A model generated the notes under the pieces. That model searched no databases, had not been told where the DNA came from, and was given only the letters and a program-made list of their open reading frames with translations. Of a stretch of 64,000 nt of DNA, positions 7,669-15,292 are shown in pieces; the stretch's first letter is position 1; each line of letters starts with the position of its first letter. The DNA lies in contig NZ_JAHXBU010000041.1 of the NCBI RefSeq assembly GCF_020178975.1, positions 1 through 64,000 on the forward strand, written 5' to 3'. The stretch comes from Cesiribacter sp. SM1. GTDB taxonomy: Bacteria > Bacteroidota > Bacteroidia > Cytophagales > Cyclobacteriaceae. Position numbers and translations under genes: made by a program.

Positions 7669-7981
7669 ATCTATTTAAGGGTTATATCAGAGGTATATAT
7701 CTTTATTAGTTATCTCTGATTTACCTTTATAGATTTGATATGATCATTAGTTTTAAATCATGTAAGGAATTATTATTAACTGTTGAATAATGTATTATTA
7801 GACTAAGGTTATTATTCCAATTAAATAGGTATATATAATAAATATTAATTATAATAATTAATTAAATAATGGTATATCCATATGGTGTGGATTTTTTGAT
7901 ATGAAATAATATTCAGTTGATATTTATGAGAGAAAAGAGAAAAAGTTAAAATGTTATATATAGCTTAAAAAGCTTATAACT
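7669..7981. other. Very AT-rich divergent intergenic region, possible origin or control region
   Basis: These 313 bases lie between the divergent polymerase-like gene and the 79-aa gene and are composed almost entirely of A and T. GGTATAT recurs at 7692, 7828 and 7871 (AGGTATATAT at 7691-7700 and 7827-7836), and there are AT-palindromic runs such as AATTAATTAAAT near 7856-7866. No coding frame is evident. Such sequence suits a replication origin or a shared promoter region, but no firm iteron array is visible. Confidence 0.4.
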
Positions 7982-8221
7982 ATGAATTATTACATATCAG
8001 AAGAAAAATTGATAGTGTATATCGATGCTTTCTTCAAAGAAAAAGAAAAACAACCATTTGAAACATTTAATAAAACTCTATTACTAAGATGTGTATTAGA
8101 AAATGAATCAACTGATGATCTGATAAAAAATAATTTATTCCTGAAAAATCTTGTAATAGAGTTTAAAAATTGGTTACGTCCCAGGATAAGAATACATAAG
8201 ATGAAGAATCTGGACGACTAA
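7982..8221 (+). CDS. Hypothetical protein, 79 aa
   Basis: A small Lys/Glu-rich soluble protein, probably helical, of unknown function. Its stop codon overlaps the start of the next gene by one base (TAATG at 8219-8223), which indicates translational coupling and supports both genes as real. It diverges from the polymerase-like gene across the AT-rich region, so it could be a replication accessory or regulatory protein; that is context-based inference only. Confidence 0.6.
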   Translation: MNYYISEEKLIVYIDAFFKEKEKQPFETFNKTLLLRCVLENESTDDLIKNNLFLKNLVIEFKNWLRPRIRIHKMKNLDD

Positions 8222-8520
8222 TGTCTACAGAATTGACAGAAACAGCCTGTTTGTTATATCCTGGTAAATTCAGAACCAGCTTAGGATACTCTGAAAATCC
8301 TATCCACAAGAGGCTTGCCAGGCTGACAGATGTTCAGAATCTGGTTAAAAAATTAGGAATGGGCAGGAAAAGAATGTCACAAAGCAGATGGAATAATTCA
8401 GTACTTGCCCAACAATGCTTCTATCAAGTTGGTGAAGGTTGGTGCTTCGAAAATATTCCATATAAAAAAGTTTCTTTATTTGAACAGGCTACTCTTTTCG
8501 AAGCTTTAAATCATTTATAG
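8221..8520 (+). CDS. Hypothetical protein, 99 aa
   Basis: Unknown family. It is a basic, soluble protein with LARLTDVQNLVKKLGMGRKRMSQ in the middle and an aromatic/Cys-containing second half (CFYQVGEGWCFENIPY). It is translationally coupled to the 79-aa gene upstream (one-base overlap). It converges with the HTH gene at 8542, leaving only about 20 bp between them. Confidence 0.6.
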   Translation: MSTELTETACLLYPGKFRTSLGYSENPIHKRLARLTDVQNLVKKLGMGRKRMSQSRWNNSVLAQQCFYQVGEGWCFENIPYKKVSLFEQATLFEALNHL

Positions 8521-8541
8521 CCTAAAAAATCTATCTCTTTA

Positions 8542-8841
8542 TTACAACTGGTTATATTTTCTTTGATAAGCTATTCTTTGATTTACCTCTGCTGGTGTTC
8601 GTTCTAAATGTTTAGCTATCTCATCCACTGGCATATTCAATCTAACAAATCTTTTCAGAATAATAAGTTCTTCTCGCTGCCAAGACTTTTTGGATCTGCT
8701 GTGGATTTCTCGTGTAGATCTTAGTACTTCCGCTTTTTCCTGGGCTGCTATTATCTTATGCGGCTTCCTATATTTTATGAAAGAGGTGTTACTCAAATTT
8801 TGAAGAATGGATTCAGAATTCTTCTGAAATATCTGGTGCAT
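8542..8841 (-). CDS. Small Myb/SANT-like helix-turn-helix protein
   Basis: The C-terminal half reads as a Myb/SANT or GcrA-like DNA-binding unit: SWQREELIILKRFV, then MPVDEIAKHLERTPAEVNQRI. This is the usual W..eE...L, IA..L.R....V pattern. The open frame reaches upstream to 8886 inside the GIY-YIG gene; I choose the Met at 8841 (MHQIFQ), which leaves a 29-base overlap with the end of that gene on the same strand. The two are therefore probably co-transcribed. A role as a transcription or DNA-targeting factor of the element is inferred. Confidence 0.6.
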   Translation of the reverse strand: MHQIFQKNSESILQNLSNTSFIKYRKPHKIIAAQEKAEVLRSTREIHSRSKKSWQREELIILKRFVRLNMPVDEIAKHLERTPAEVNQRIAYQRKYNQL

Positions 8842-9433
8842 TCGAAAATGTAAATGAGGTATTAAACACATCATCTGCATACTCAATTTTTCCTAACCAG
8901 CACATTCCTTTATTATGAATATGGGAGCCAATACTGTATCTGTTTTTTAAAGCTGTTTGTATCTGTGATTCAATACGCTTATTTGTTTCATCGCTGTAAC
9001 CAGTTTCTAAAGCCCAGACCTCAATAGCATGGATGTATTGGTTGTGAACAAAGTCTTTCCAGTTTTCTTCGTAACTATCTTTTTTTAATAAATCATTGGT
9101 TGGTGTGGTTTTATTAATGTCTGTGGTAGCCCATAATAAATTCCGCTTGGCTAAGGAAGCATAATACTTATATGGATTTTTTTCATCCATATGACTCATT
9201 AATTCATAGATGTCCTTACGTACATCAGCTTTCCATATAGTCCTTTTTCCTTCCAACATACATCTTCGATGCTTATCAATTCTGTTGTTGAAGTTATTTG
9301 TGGTACCCACATAGATCACTCTCTTAGGAGTACCTTTGAAAACAAGTAGGTATACACCGCCTCCTGCTTTTGAAATAGGTGAACTTAGACTACCCATCAA
9401 TTCCCAGAAACATTCTTCAAATTTCATCAGCAT
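8813..9433 (-). CDS. GIY-YIG nuclease family protein
   Basis: A 206-residue protein with a GIY-YIG-type nuclease core at the N-terminus. GGGVYLLVF (24-32) supplies the GIY strand, RVIYVGTTNNFNNRIDKH (38-55) supplies the YIG strand and the following Arg51, and the likely metal-binding Glu is in ETNKRIESQIQTAL (about 155). The family makes single-strand or double-strand DNA cuts in homing, repair and restriction enzymes. The rest of the chain (60-140) is an unfamiliar insertion. The last bases overlap the small HTH gene downstream, which may help it find DNA. It lies beside a collapsed type III restriction locus. Confidence 0.75.
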   Translation of the reverse strand: MLMKFEECFWELMGSLSSPISKAGGGVYLLVFKGTPKRVIYVGTTNNFNNRIDKHRRCMLEGKRTIWKADVRKDIYELMSHMDEKNPYKYYASLAKRNLLWATTDINKTTPTNDLLKKDSYEENWKDFVHNQYIHAIEVWALETGYSDETNKRIESQIQTALKNRYSIGSHIHNKGMCWLGKIEYADDVFNTSFTFSNAPDISEEF

Positions 9434-9489
9434 GTTGGTTGAATCTTACAATGATCATTGTTTCCTAAGTTTTTGTAGCATTGCCAACA

Positions 9490-9735
9490 TCACATATCCC
9501 GTAGCATCTTCAAGAATTCATCAAGCCCTCTTGCACCAGCTATTGGATTGGTATTGAATACCATGAAGTACTTATACTTATCACCTGCCTTGTTAGCCCA
9601 TTTCTGACCAAGCTGAAGCTTCTTTCGACTATCATCGTTATCCAGGTGATCACCTTTAGTTTCGATCACTACTACTTTACCCGCCTTAGTTAGGACGATG
9701 AAATCTGGATAATGGTGGACAAAGCCATTTATCAT
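9490..9735 (-). pseudogene. Type III restriction enzyme res, 3' remnant
   Basis: The frame encodes only the C-terminal nuclease end of a type III Res subunit: INGFVHHYPDFIVLT, then VVVIETKGDHLDNDDSRKKL, the PD...ETK metal-binding core typical of this family, ending DEFLKMLRDM. The whole helicase part (about 800 residues) is missing. It is joined, in a different frame, to the 5' end of mod at 9719-9735. The open frame can be read a little further up (to 9765), but that part is mod sequence. Confidence 0.85.
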
Positions 9736-10063
9736 GGCGATTAAGATCTTCACCTTCTTTACCAACTACCTCTCCTAACCACTTCTTCAGCTTTGGGTGA
9801 TTTACATTATCATTATACACCCAACCTTCGTTTCCTGTATTGTATGGGGGATCAATATAGATGCAGTTGACCTTTCCCTCATATTCTGGCAAGAGGGCTT
9901 TAAGTGCTTCTAAGTTATCGCCATGAATGATCTTATTTTCTGATTTGCCCCCATCCATTACTTCTCCATTAGCGAAGGTGTAGATAGGTTCCAGAATTTT
10001 GAATGGTACGTCTTTGTGATGATTGATTACTTTCTCTTTACCAATCCAGTTCAGTGTAGGCAT
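9719..10063 (-). pseudogene. Type III methyltransferase mod, 5' remnant
   Basis: The first about 110 residues of a type III Mod subunit: HGDNLEALKALLPEY, then the catalytic DPPY motif in CIYIDPPYNTGNEGWVY, then GEVVGKEGEDLNRHDKWLC, where the family continues into MYPRL. Here the frame passes into res sequence instead and stops at 9686. The rest of mod (target recognition, SAM-binding FxGxG) is gone. Since mod normally precedes res in the operon, one deletion of about 4 kb explains the state. The start MPTLNWIGKEKV is the normal Mod N-terminus. Confidence 0.85.
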
Positions 10064-10206
10064 CTATATTGAAGTTTCGATTCCCAATATACTAATGCCA
10101 TCGATTGTACCATAGCTAAGTTTACTACTTGATCTAAAACATTATATCCATTGTTAATCAACATTTTGAAAACCAGTCATTTTCTCTTAAAACTGAACAG
10201 AAATTT

Positions 10207-10623
10207 CTACCACCCTAAGAATTTATTTAAATGCCTTTCAGCATAGGGGTTTTCGATCTGTCCATAGGCTCCACACAGTTTACAGTTCCTTCTTAATGCT
10301 TCTGAATCACGGCACAAGCATACTGAGTTTTTTATCAAATATGAACTCCATTCATCCTGTTCTCCTGGTGTCATGTCTTTGTTTTTCCAAGATAAATCCA
10401 GCCACTTGTATTCTTCCTGGTAAGTTACTACAGCAGCCCTTTCTTCCCCATAGGTAGGTATGTATTCATATTTGAATATGTGAAGGAAGACAGCCTTATA
10501 TTTTTTAGCACCGCTGGATATAGGCATAAAGAGTCCATATCGATGCAGTTCAGGATTGTATGTTTTAAATATCCTCGTTTCTCCCTTCTTGTAGAGTAGT
10601 TCTTCTCTTAATACTACGATCAT
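10207..10623 (-). CDS. Hypothetical protein, 138 aa, Cys-containing C-terminus
   Basis: Unknown family. It is soluble, with several beta-strand-like segments (YGLFMPISS, KAVFLHIF, AAVVTYQEEYKWLDLSW) and a C-terminal Cys set (SVCLCRDSEALRRNCKLCGAYG) that could bind zinc. No paralogue is seen in the window. It lies upstream of the collapsed mod gene on the same strand but 143 bp away. Confidence 0.55.
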   Translation of the reverse strand: MIVVLREELLYKKGETRIFKTYNPELHRYGLFMPISSGAKKYKAVFLHIFKYEYIPTYGEERAAVVTYQEEYKWLDLSWKNKDMTPGEQDEWSSYLIKNSVCLCRDSEALRRNCKLCGAYGQIENPYAERHLNKFLGW

Positions 10624-10717
10624 AATCTGTTATTCATTTTGAATTATATATCCAGAATAGATGGTGGAAAAAGGGAAAAGTAGAAATTAATATATAAAAA
10701 TAAATTATATATTTAAT

Positions 10718-10900
10718 ATGAGAAGTTTAAAAGTGAGCGAAGCGGTAGACCTGGAAATACAGCAGTGGAAGTTGTTCTTCCAGCAGCGCAATAAGCTTAA
10801 AATTAGTAAAGGTCAAGTGGTCGAAATGGCACTAAGAAGGATGAAGCTGGATCTGAACAGCAGAAAGGAGGATAAGCAAGATGCCCCATCTAATTCCTGA
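10718..10900 (+). CDS. Small possible ribbon-helix-helix-type protein, 60 aa
   Basis: The 60 residues start with a short strand-like segment (RSLKVSEAVDLEIQQWK) followed by two helices (KISKGQVVEMALRRMKLDL). The layout resembles ribbon-helix-helix regulators, but the match is loose. It overlaps the next gene by 20 bases on the same strand, so the two form an operon. Near the integrase end of the island, a role in control of excision or a toxin-antitoxin pair would be plausible, unproven. Confidence 0.5.
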   Translation: MRSLKVSEAVDLEIQQWKLFFQQRNKLKISKGQVVEMALRRMKLDLNSRKEDKQDAPSNS

Positions 10901-11273
10901 TTTTTTTGAAGTCTGCTCTACAGATCATGTATATCAAGTGAACAGTGTGTTACAGGATACTGAACCAATTTGTCTTTTTACCCTGGTCACGGACAGAAAT
11001 GGATACAAGGCAGCCATCACTGATTTCATCATGCAGGATACTACCTGGGGCTATACTGAGATAAATGTATTGATGGTGGATTTAAATGTAGAGCATGACC
11101 TCTATGAAGCCTTATCACTGAGGGTATACATCAACCGCGTTGAGATCGTAAACCCATTAGAATTAACTATATGGCAAGAAGAAGAGAAGGATCTAAGAAG
11201 ACAAGAGGAACATATAAAGCAGCAGCAAAGAATACTTCTATTCCGAAAATTCGTAAATCAGTTACTCTTGTGA
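10881..11273 (+). CDS. Hypothetical protein, 130 aa
   Basis: Unknown family. The first 90 residues alternate strands and loops (CLFTLVTDRNGYKAAITDFIM, INVLMVDLNVEHDLY), and the last 40 are a charged helix or coiled coil (EEEKDLRRQEEHIKQQQRILL). Its start overlaps the 60-aa gene upstream. A second, basic small frame overlaps its 3' end. Confidence 0.5.
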   Translation: MPHLIPDFFEVCSTDHVYQVNSVLQDTEPICLFTLVTDRNGYKAAITDFIMQDTTWGYTEINVLMVDLNVEHDLYEALSLRVYINRVEIVNPLELTIWQEEEKDLRRQEEHIKQQQRILLFRKFVNQLLL

Positions 11274-11305
11274 TGGACGGCAGAGGCATTGCAATGAAGT
11301 CTTGA
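11171..11305 (+). CDS. Possible 44-aa basic protein overlapping the previous gene
   Basis: An ATG at 11171 opens a 44-codon frame, different from that of 10881-11273, ending TGA at 11303-11305. The product is very basic (starts MARRREGSKKTRGTYKAAAK). It overlaps the upstream gene by 103 bases and extends 32 bases past it. I see no ribosome site. It may be chance: an A/G-rich coiled-coil coding stretch read out of frame often gives Arg/Lys. Confidence 0.2.
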   Translation: MARRREGSKKTRGTYKAAAKNTSIPKIRKSVTLVMDGRGIAMKS

Positions 11306-11332
11306 GAAAATCCTAATTTAACGAGTATCCAG

Positions 11333-11366
11333 GTAGTGTTTTTAGTTTTTGATCACTACTGTTTTT
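11333..11366 (+). terminator. Weak candidate terminator
   Basis: Stem GTAGTG (11333-11338) / CACTAC (11354-11359), T-rich loop, followed by TGTTTTTGTTT. It would end the small plus-strand operon at 10718-11273. The stem is short, so this is tentative. Confidence 0.35.
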
Positions 11367-11485
11367 GTTTAGGATATTTAAAGATGGTGCGCAGTAGCTG
11401 ATCGCCATGATTCCAGTTACTAAGCACCTTTTTAATTCCTCAGCTAAAGTTAGTACTGCTCATAAATTGGAATGCTCTACTCTAC

Positions 11486-12709
11486 TCAATCAAATACACT
11501 TCTTAACTGTGGTAATGCAGCTATATGTTTATCTACATAATGCTGTATAATAGTATCAATGTTACGGTGACCAGTGGCAGACATTACCGTTGTGATTGGT
11601 ACACCTTTTTGAATACAGAGGTTTACATAGGTCTTACGCCCTACATCATGGGTAGATAATAACTCGTACTTTTTAGCTGTGGCTTCCTCAACTTCCTTAC
11701 CTTCTATTTTATTATAAGTTTCTTCTTTATCTAATTCTTTGATATTGGCGCAGAACTTTCTAATGTGTTCATTGATGTAGCGGTAATAGAACGGCTTCAA
11801 ATTGTAGTTGTATTTATCCAATATGTGCTGAACATTTCTTACGATAGGGATAACAGCCGTTATATTTTTCCTTTCCGTCTTTTTAGGCTTGATTCTAATA
11901 GTATCGTTACCGCAGGTATCCTTATTCACTAAAAGCACATCTTGTATCCTCATGCCAGTATGTGAAAGAAAGACAATCACATCTTTAACTAATTCTTCTT
12001 TTTTATTCTTTGGCTGATATTTTAGGATAGCGTCTAATTCGTCACGTTCTAAACATATAGGTTCTACTTTATTCTTCTTTACACCATCCCAGGTTTCAGG
12101 CTTTATATTATGAGGTATTTCTCGTTTATCCAGCCATTTTACAAATTCTTTTAACGATTGTAGTCGTAGATTCAAAGTGTTAGCCTGTAATTTTCTTTTC
12201 TTATGGATAAAGCAGTATTCTTTGTACTTCTCAATGAAATTATAGGTAAGGTTATTTAATGTCAGGTTTATATTGTAGTGCTGTTCCGCTTCTTTCAACT
12301 CCTTGGCAACATATATCAGAGTATAAGCACTTCTTTCGCCCACCGTATTAGCTATTTTTACTTTTATGAATTCTTGTAACAGGCTATGTATATTTTCGGT
12401 GTTATCAGGCTTAGATAAGAATTGTTCTATATGTGCAACATCTGGTAACTCGTTGTACTTATATTGATAGTCGGTAATGATTTGATGAATGGTGTTATAT
12501 AGCTTGTCAACTATGGCTGTATCAGCTTTAGTTAAAGCATTGCGTTTAGGTTGGCTGGTCTCATAATCCCATTTAGATGCATCCACTTTCACACCTGTGG
12601 GAAACCGTTTTATCTTCTTTGTCTTACTGTAATATATGGCTATGCTACCTTTACCCGTTGATTTGCTAATGTTCAGCAATTCCCGTTTAATATTTTTGGT
12701 CTTATCCAT
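11486..12709 (-). CDS. Tyrosine recombinase / phage-type integrase
   Basis: A 407-residue integrase of the type carried by Bacteroidota integrative elements. It has an N-terminal arm-binding region (20-60), a SAM-like core-binding domain (about 105-200) and the catalytic domain. The full active site is visible: Arg254 in TGMRIQDV, a Lys in RIKPKKTERK, His354 and Arg358 in STHDVGRKTY, His381 in TGHRNID, and the nucleophile Tyr391 in IIQHYVD. It should cut and rejoin att sites through a 3'-phosphotyrosine. It lies at the right end of the AT-rich island and is transcribed inward. A tandem 11-bp repeat sits immediately before its start codon. Confidence 0.93.
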   Translation of the reverse strand: MDKTKNIKRELLNISKSTGKGSIAIYYSKTKKIKRFPTGVKVDASKWDYETSQPKRNALTKADTAIVDKLYNTIHQIITDYQYKYNELPDVAHIEQFLSKPDNTENIHSLLQEFIKVKIANTVGERSAYTLIYVAKELKEAEQHYNINLTLNNLTYNFIEKYKEYCFIHKKRKLQANTLNLRLQSLKEFVKWLDKREIPHNIKPETWDGVKKNKVEPICLERDELDAILKYQPKNKKEELVKDVIVFLSHTGMRIQDVLLVNKDTCGNDTIRIKPKKTERKNITAVIPIVRNVQHILDKYNYNLKPFYYRYINEHIRKFCANIKELDKEETYNKIEGKEVEEATAKKYELLSTHDVGRKTYVNLCIQKGVPITTVMSATGHRNIDTIIQHYVDKHIAALPQLRSVFD

Positions 12710-12710
12710 C

Positions 12711-12733
12711 TATGAAACTTTTATGAAACTTTT
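12711..12733. repeat. Tandem 11-bp repeat in front of the integrase
   Basis: TATGAAACTTT occurs twice in succession (12711-12721, 12722-12732) just upstream of the integrase start. Short repeats here can be arm-type binding sites for the integrase or part of att; no second copy was found elsewhere to test this. Confidence 0.5.
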
Positions 12734-12906
12734 CTGAGACAAACACTAATATCATGTTAGTATAGAATTCTAAAATACCTGCTTCTAATAACTTAAAAGG
12801 CTGATTTCATACAAAGATAGCTACCATGCTTGAACAAATGTTAATTAAAGTTAAAGTATGTTAAAAGAGGAATATTAAGGCCTTTTGAGCGTATTTTAGT
12901 GCAAAC

Positions 12907-14463
12907 ATGACCAGAACAAAAATATATATATTAAGCATTCTGATGGGCCTTACGGTGCTTGGCCTTATCTTATTTCAGCTGTACTGGATACAAACTGCCG
13001 TGCGCCTGAAAGAAGATGAGCTTGCCCGTAATGTGCAGGAAGCGCTGTTAGAAGTTACCCGCCGGCTGGAGAAACAAGAGGTAGTAAACTTTACCTATCA
13101 GCGCAACCATGTTACTTTTTACACCAACAGGCTTGATTCAAAAAAGATGTACCCATCGGTACCGCTGCCGCCCATGCCCGAAATACCACCCATGCCGCTC
13201 GATTCCCTGCAGAAGAAAGTGCGTATAGAAGACGGGCAAATTGTTGTAGAGCTTACCGACACCAAAAGAGGCAAGGCTCCCCTGCAGGAGGGTAAAACGT
13301 ATCAGGATGTGGTAGCTAAAGCACTGGAAGACCGCCTGCACCACCGGCAACAGGTAGACCAGCTCTACCTCCGGCAGTTTATGGCAGAAGAGCTATCGCT
13401 CAAAAAACGCATTGACTCTGTACAAATAGACACCCTGCTGCAACAGGCCTTAAGCAACAGGGGCATAGATGCCGATTATCACTGGGCCGTAATACAGGGC
13501 CCGCGGCGCCAGCTCGTGTACCACAGCACCCGCACATTGCCAGACACTGCAAATCTCTACCAGGCAGCCCTCTTCCCCAACGATATCTTCCGGGCCGATA
13601 GCTACCTGAGCGTATACCTGCCCAACCAGACCGGCTACCTGCTTAGCCGCATGAGCAGCACCCTGGCCTCCTCCGCCCTGCTGATGCTGATCGTGATTGG
13701 ATGCTTTGCCTATGCTGTGCAAACCATTCTTCGCCAGAAGAAGCTCAGTGAGATAAAGAATGACTTTATCAACAACATGACGCATGAGCTGAAAACCCCT
13801 ATTGCCACCATCAGCATGGCTTGTGAGGCTCTTAACGATCCCGACTTAAGCCGGCAGCCCAACATACAGGATCGCTACCTGGGCATTATTCGCCAGGAAA
13901 ACCGCCGACTGGGCCAACAGGTAGAAAAGGTGCTGCAAATAGCCCGCCTGGAGAAACAAAAGCCCGTGCTGAAGCTGGAGGAGGTAGAGGTACACCCGCT
14001 GATAGAAGGCATAGCCGATATTTACCGGCTTCAATTGCCTGCAGAAAGCAAGATTATGCTGCAGCTCGATGCTACAGACCAAACAATTCTGGCAGACCGC
14101 CTGCACCTCACTGGCATTTTAAACAACCTGCTGGAAAATGCCATTAAGTATTCTGAGGGCGCACCGCAAATAGAAGTGTATACTGCTAACACCCTGCTGA
14201 ACGACAAAGCAGCCATTGCCATAACTGTGGCCGATAAAGGCATAGGCATCAGCCGCGAAAACCAGGATAAAATTTTTGATAAGTTTTACCGGGTGCCCAC
14301 CGGCAATGTGCATAATGTAAAGGGCTTTGGCCTGGGGCTTGCTTTTGTACGCTACAGCACCGAAGCCCACGGCGGCAACATAAAGCTGCAGAGCAAGCCG
14401 GGTGCCGGCAGCCGTTTTACTGTAACCTTACCCCTAAATCCACCGCTGCATGCAAAAAGCTAA
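12907..14463 (+). CDS. Membrane sensor histidine kinase
   Basis: A 518-residue kinase with TM1 at about 5-28, a periplasmic sensor region (about 30-250, unknown fold, with a Pro-rich stretch PSVPLPPMPEIPPMP), TM2 at about 251-274, HisKA with His293 in NNMTHELKTP, and HATPase_c (NLLENAIKY, DKGIGI, GFGLGLAF). It relays an envelope signal to the response regulator that overlaps its 3' end by 14 bases. The pair is the first core-chromosome locus after the island and has clearly higher GC. Confidence 0.95.
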   Translation: MTRTKIYILSILMGLTVLGLILFQLYWIQTAVRLKEDELARNVQEALLEVTRRLEKQEVVNFTYQRNHVTFYTNRLDSKKMYPSVPLPPMPEIPPMPLDSLQKKVRIEDGQIVVELTDTKRGKAPLQEGKTYQDVVAKALEDRLHHRQQVDQLYLRQFMAEELSLKKRIDSVQIDTLLQQALSNRGIDADYHWAVIQGPRRQLVYHSTRTLPDTANLYQAALFPNDIFRADSYLSVYLPNQTGYLLSRMSSTLASSALLMLIVIGCFAYAVQTILRQKKLSEIKNDFINNMTHELKTPIATISMACEALNDPDLSRQPNIQDRYLGIIRQENRRLGQQVEKVLQIARLEKQKPVLKLEEVEVHPLIEGIADIYRLQLPAESKIMLQLDATDQTILADRLHLTGILNNLLENAIKYSEGAPQIEVYTANTLLNDKAAIAITVADKGIGISRENQDKIFDKFYRVPTGNVHNVKGFGLGLAFVRYSTEAHGGNIKLQSKPGAGSRFTVTLPLNPPLHAKS

Positions 14464-15163
14464 TATTCTGGTAGTAGAAGACGATCCTAACCTGGGGCAA
14501 ATTCTGCAGGAATACCTGCAGGTAAAAGGCTACACCACTCACCTGGCAGTAAATGGCCTGCTGGGCCTGCATGCTTTTGAGCACAACAACTTCGACCTGT
14601 GCCTGCTGGATGTAATGTTGCCGCAGATGGATGGGTTTACACTGGCAGAAAAGATAAGAGCACGCAACCAGCAGGTGCCCATTATTTTCCTGACAGCCAA
14701 AAGCCTGAAGGAAGATACCCTCAACGGCTTTCGGCTGGGCGCCGACGATTACATCACAAAACCCTTTAGCCTGGAGGAGCTCCTGTTGCGTATACAGGCC
14801 ATTTTAAGGCGTAGCAGCAGAGGCGCTGCCGGAGGCACCACTGCTCCGGCAGAAGGCCCGCTGCAGATTGGCCGCTACGTATTTATGCCTCAGCAGCAGG
14901 AATTAAAAATAGAAGGAGAAAGCACCTCGCTTACCGCCAAAGAAGCAGCACTTTTAAAAATGCTGGCCGAACGTAAAGGCCAGACCCTCGATCGCACCGA
15001 TGCGCTTAATGCTATCTGGCACAACGACAGCTACTTTAACGCCCGCAGCATGGATGTGTATATCACAAAGTTGCGCAAGCTATTGCGGCAGGATCCCCGC
15101 CTGCAGATTCTTAGCGTTCGCGGAGAGGGATTCAAGCTTGTGGAGTTAGATGATTTTGTGTAA
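14450..15163 (+). CDS. OmpR-family response regulator
   Basis: 237 residues: a receiver with acidic pair EDDP, phospho-acceptor Asp54 in CLLDVMLPQMDGF, Thr in IIFLTAKS and Lys in ITKPFSLEEL. A linker follows, then a winged-helix DNA-binding domain (about 140-235, ending SVRGEGFKLV, the usual RGxGY/F wing). It starts inside the kinase gene upstream, so the two are co-translated partners. The regulon cannot be seen from here. Confidence 0.96.
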   Translation: MQKANILVVEDDPNLGQILQEYLQVKGYTTHLAVNGLLGLHAFEHNNFDLCLLDVMLPQMDGFTLAEKIRARNQQVPIIFLTAKSLKEDTLNGFRLGADDYITKPFSLEELLLRIQAILRRSSRGAAGGTTAPAEGPLQIGRYVFMPQQQELKIEGESTSLTAKEAALLKMLAERKGQTLDRTDALNAIWHNDSYFNARSMDVYITKLRKLLRQDPRLQILSVRGEGFKLVELDDFV

Positions 15164-15292
15164 TTTGTGAGTGCCTGCAGTAGCAAAAGAGCGGAAAATT
15201 AAGATTTACGCATTATTTTGCACTTAAGCAGGCAAGTTTGCAAAAGCCGCTTGTCTGGCGGCCTTGTTCTATTTTTCAGATTCTATTTTATT

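Larger units (their letters stand above)
3057..12733. mobile_element. Probable decayed integrative element / defence island (left edge uncertain)
   Basis: The segment is AT-rich against the higher-GC genes from 12.9 kb on. It is bounded on the right by a tyrosine integrase whose 5' side faces the core chromosome, and holds a serine recombinase, a polymerase-like gene, nuclease and restriction-modification pieces, and many unknown small genes. No matching direct repeat (attL/attR) or tRNA target was identified. The left edge given is only the recombinase inverted repeat; the element may extend left beyond the window. Confidence 0.45.

Noticed and set aside
3721-12733. TATGAAACT at 3721 as a partner att site for the repeat at 12711
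   Set aside because: Only nine bases are shared, which is expected by chance in AT-rich DNA.
15218-15292. Upstream start for the HisA-like gene
   Set aside because: The 25 extra residues do not fit the family, which begins at MIKIVPSI.
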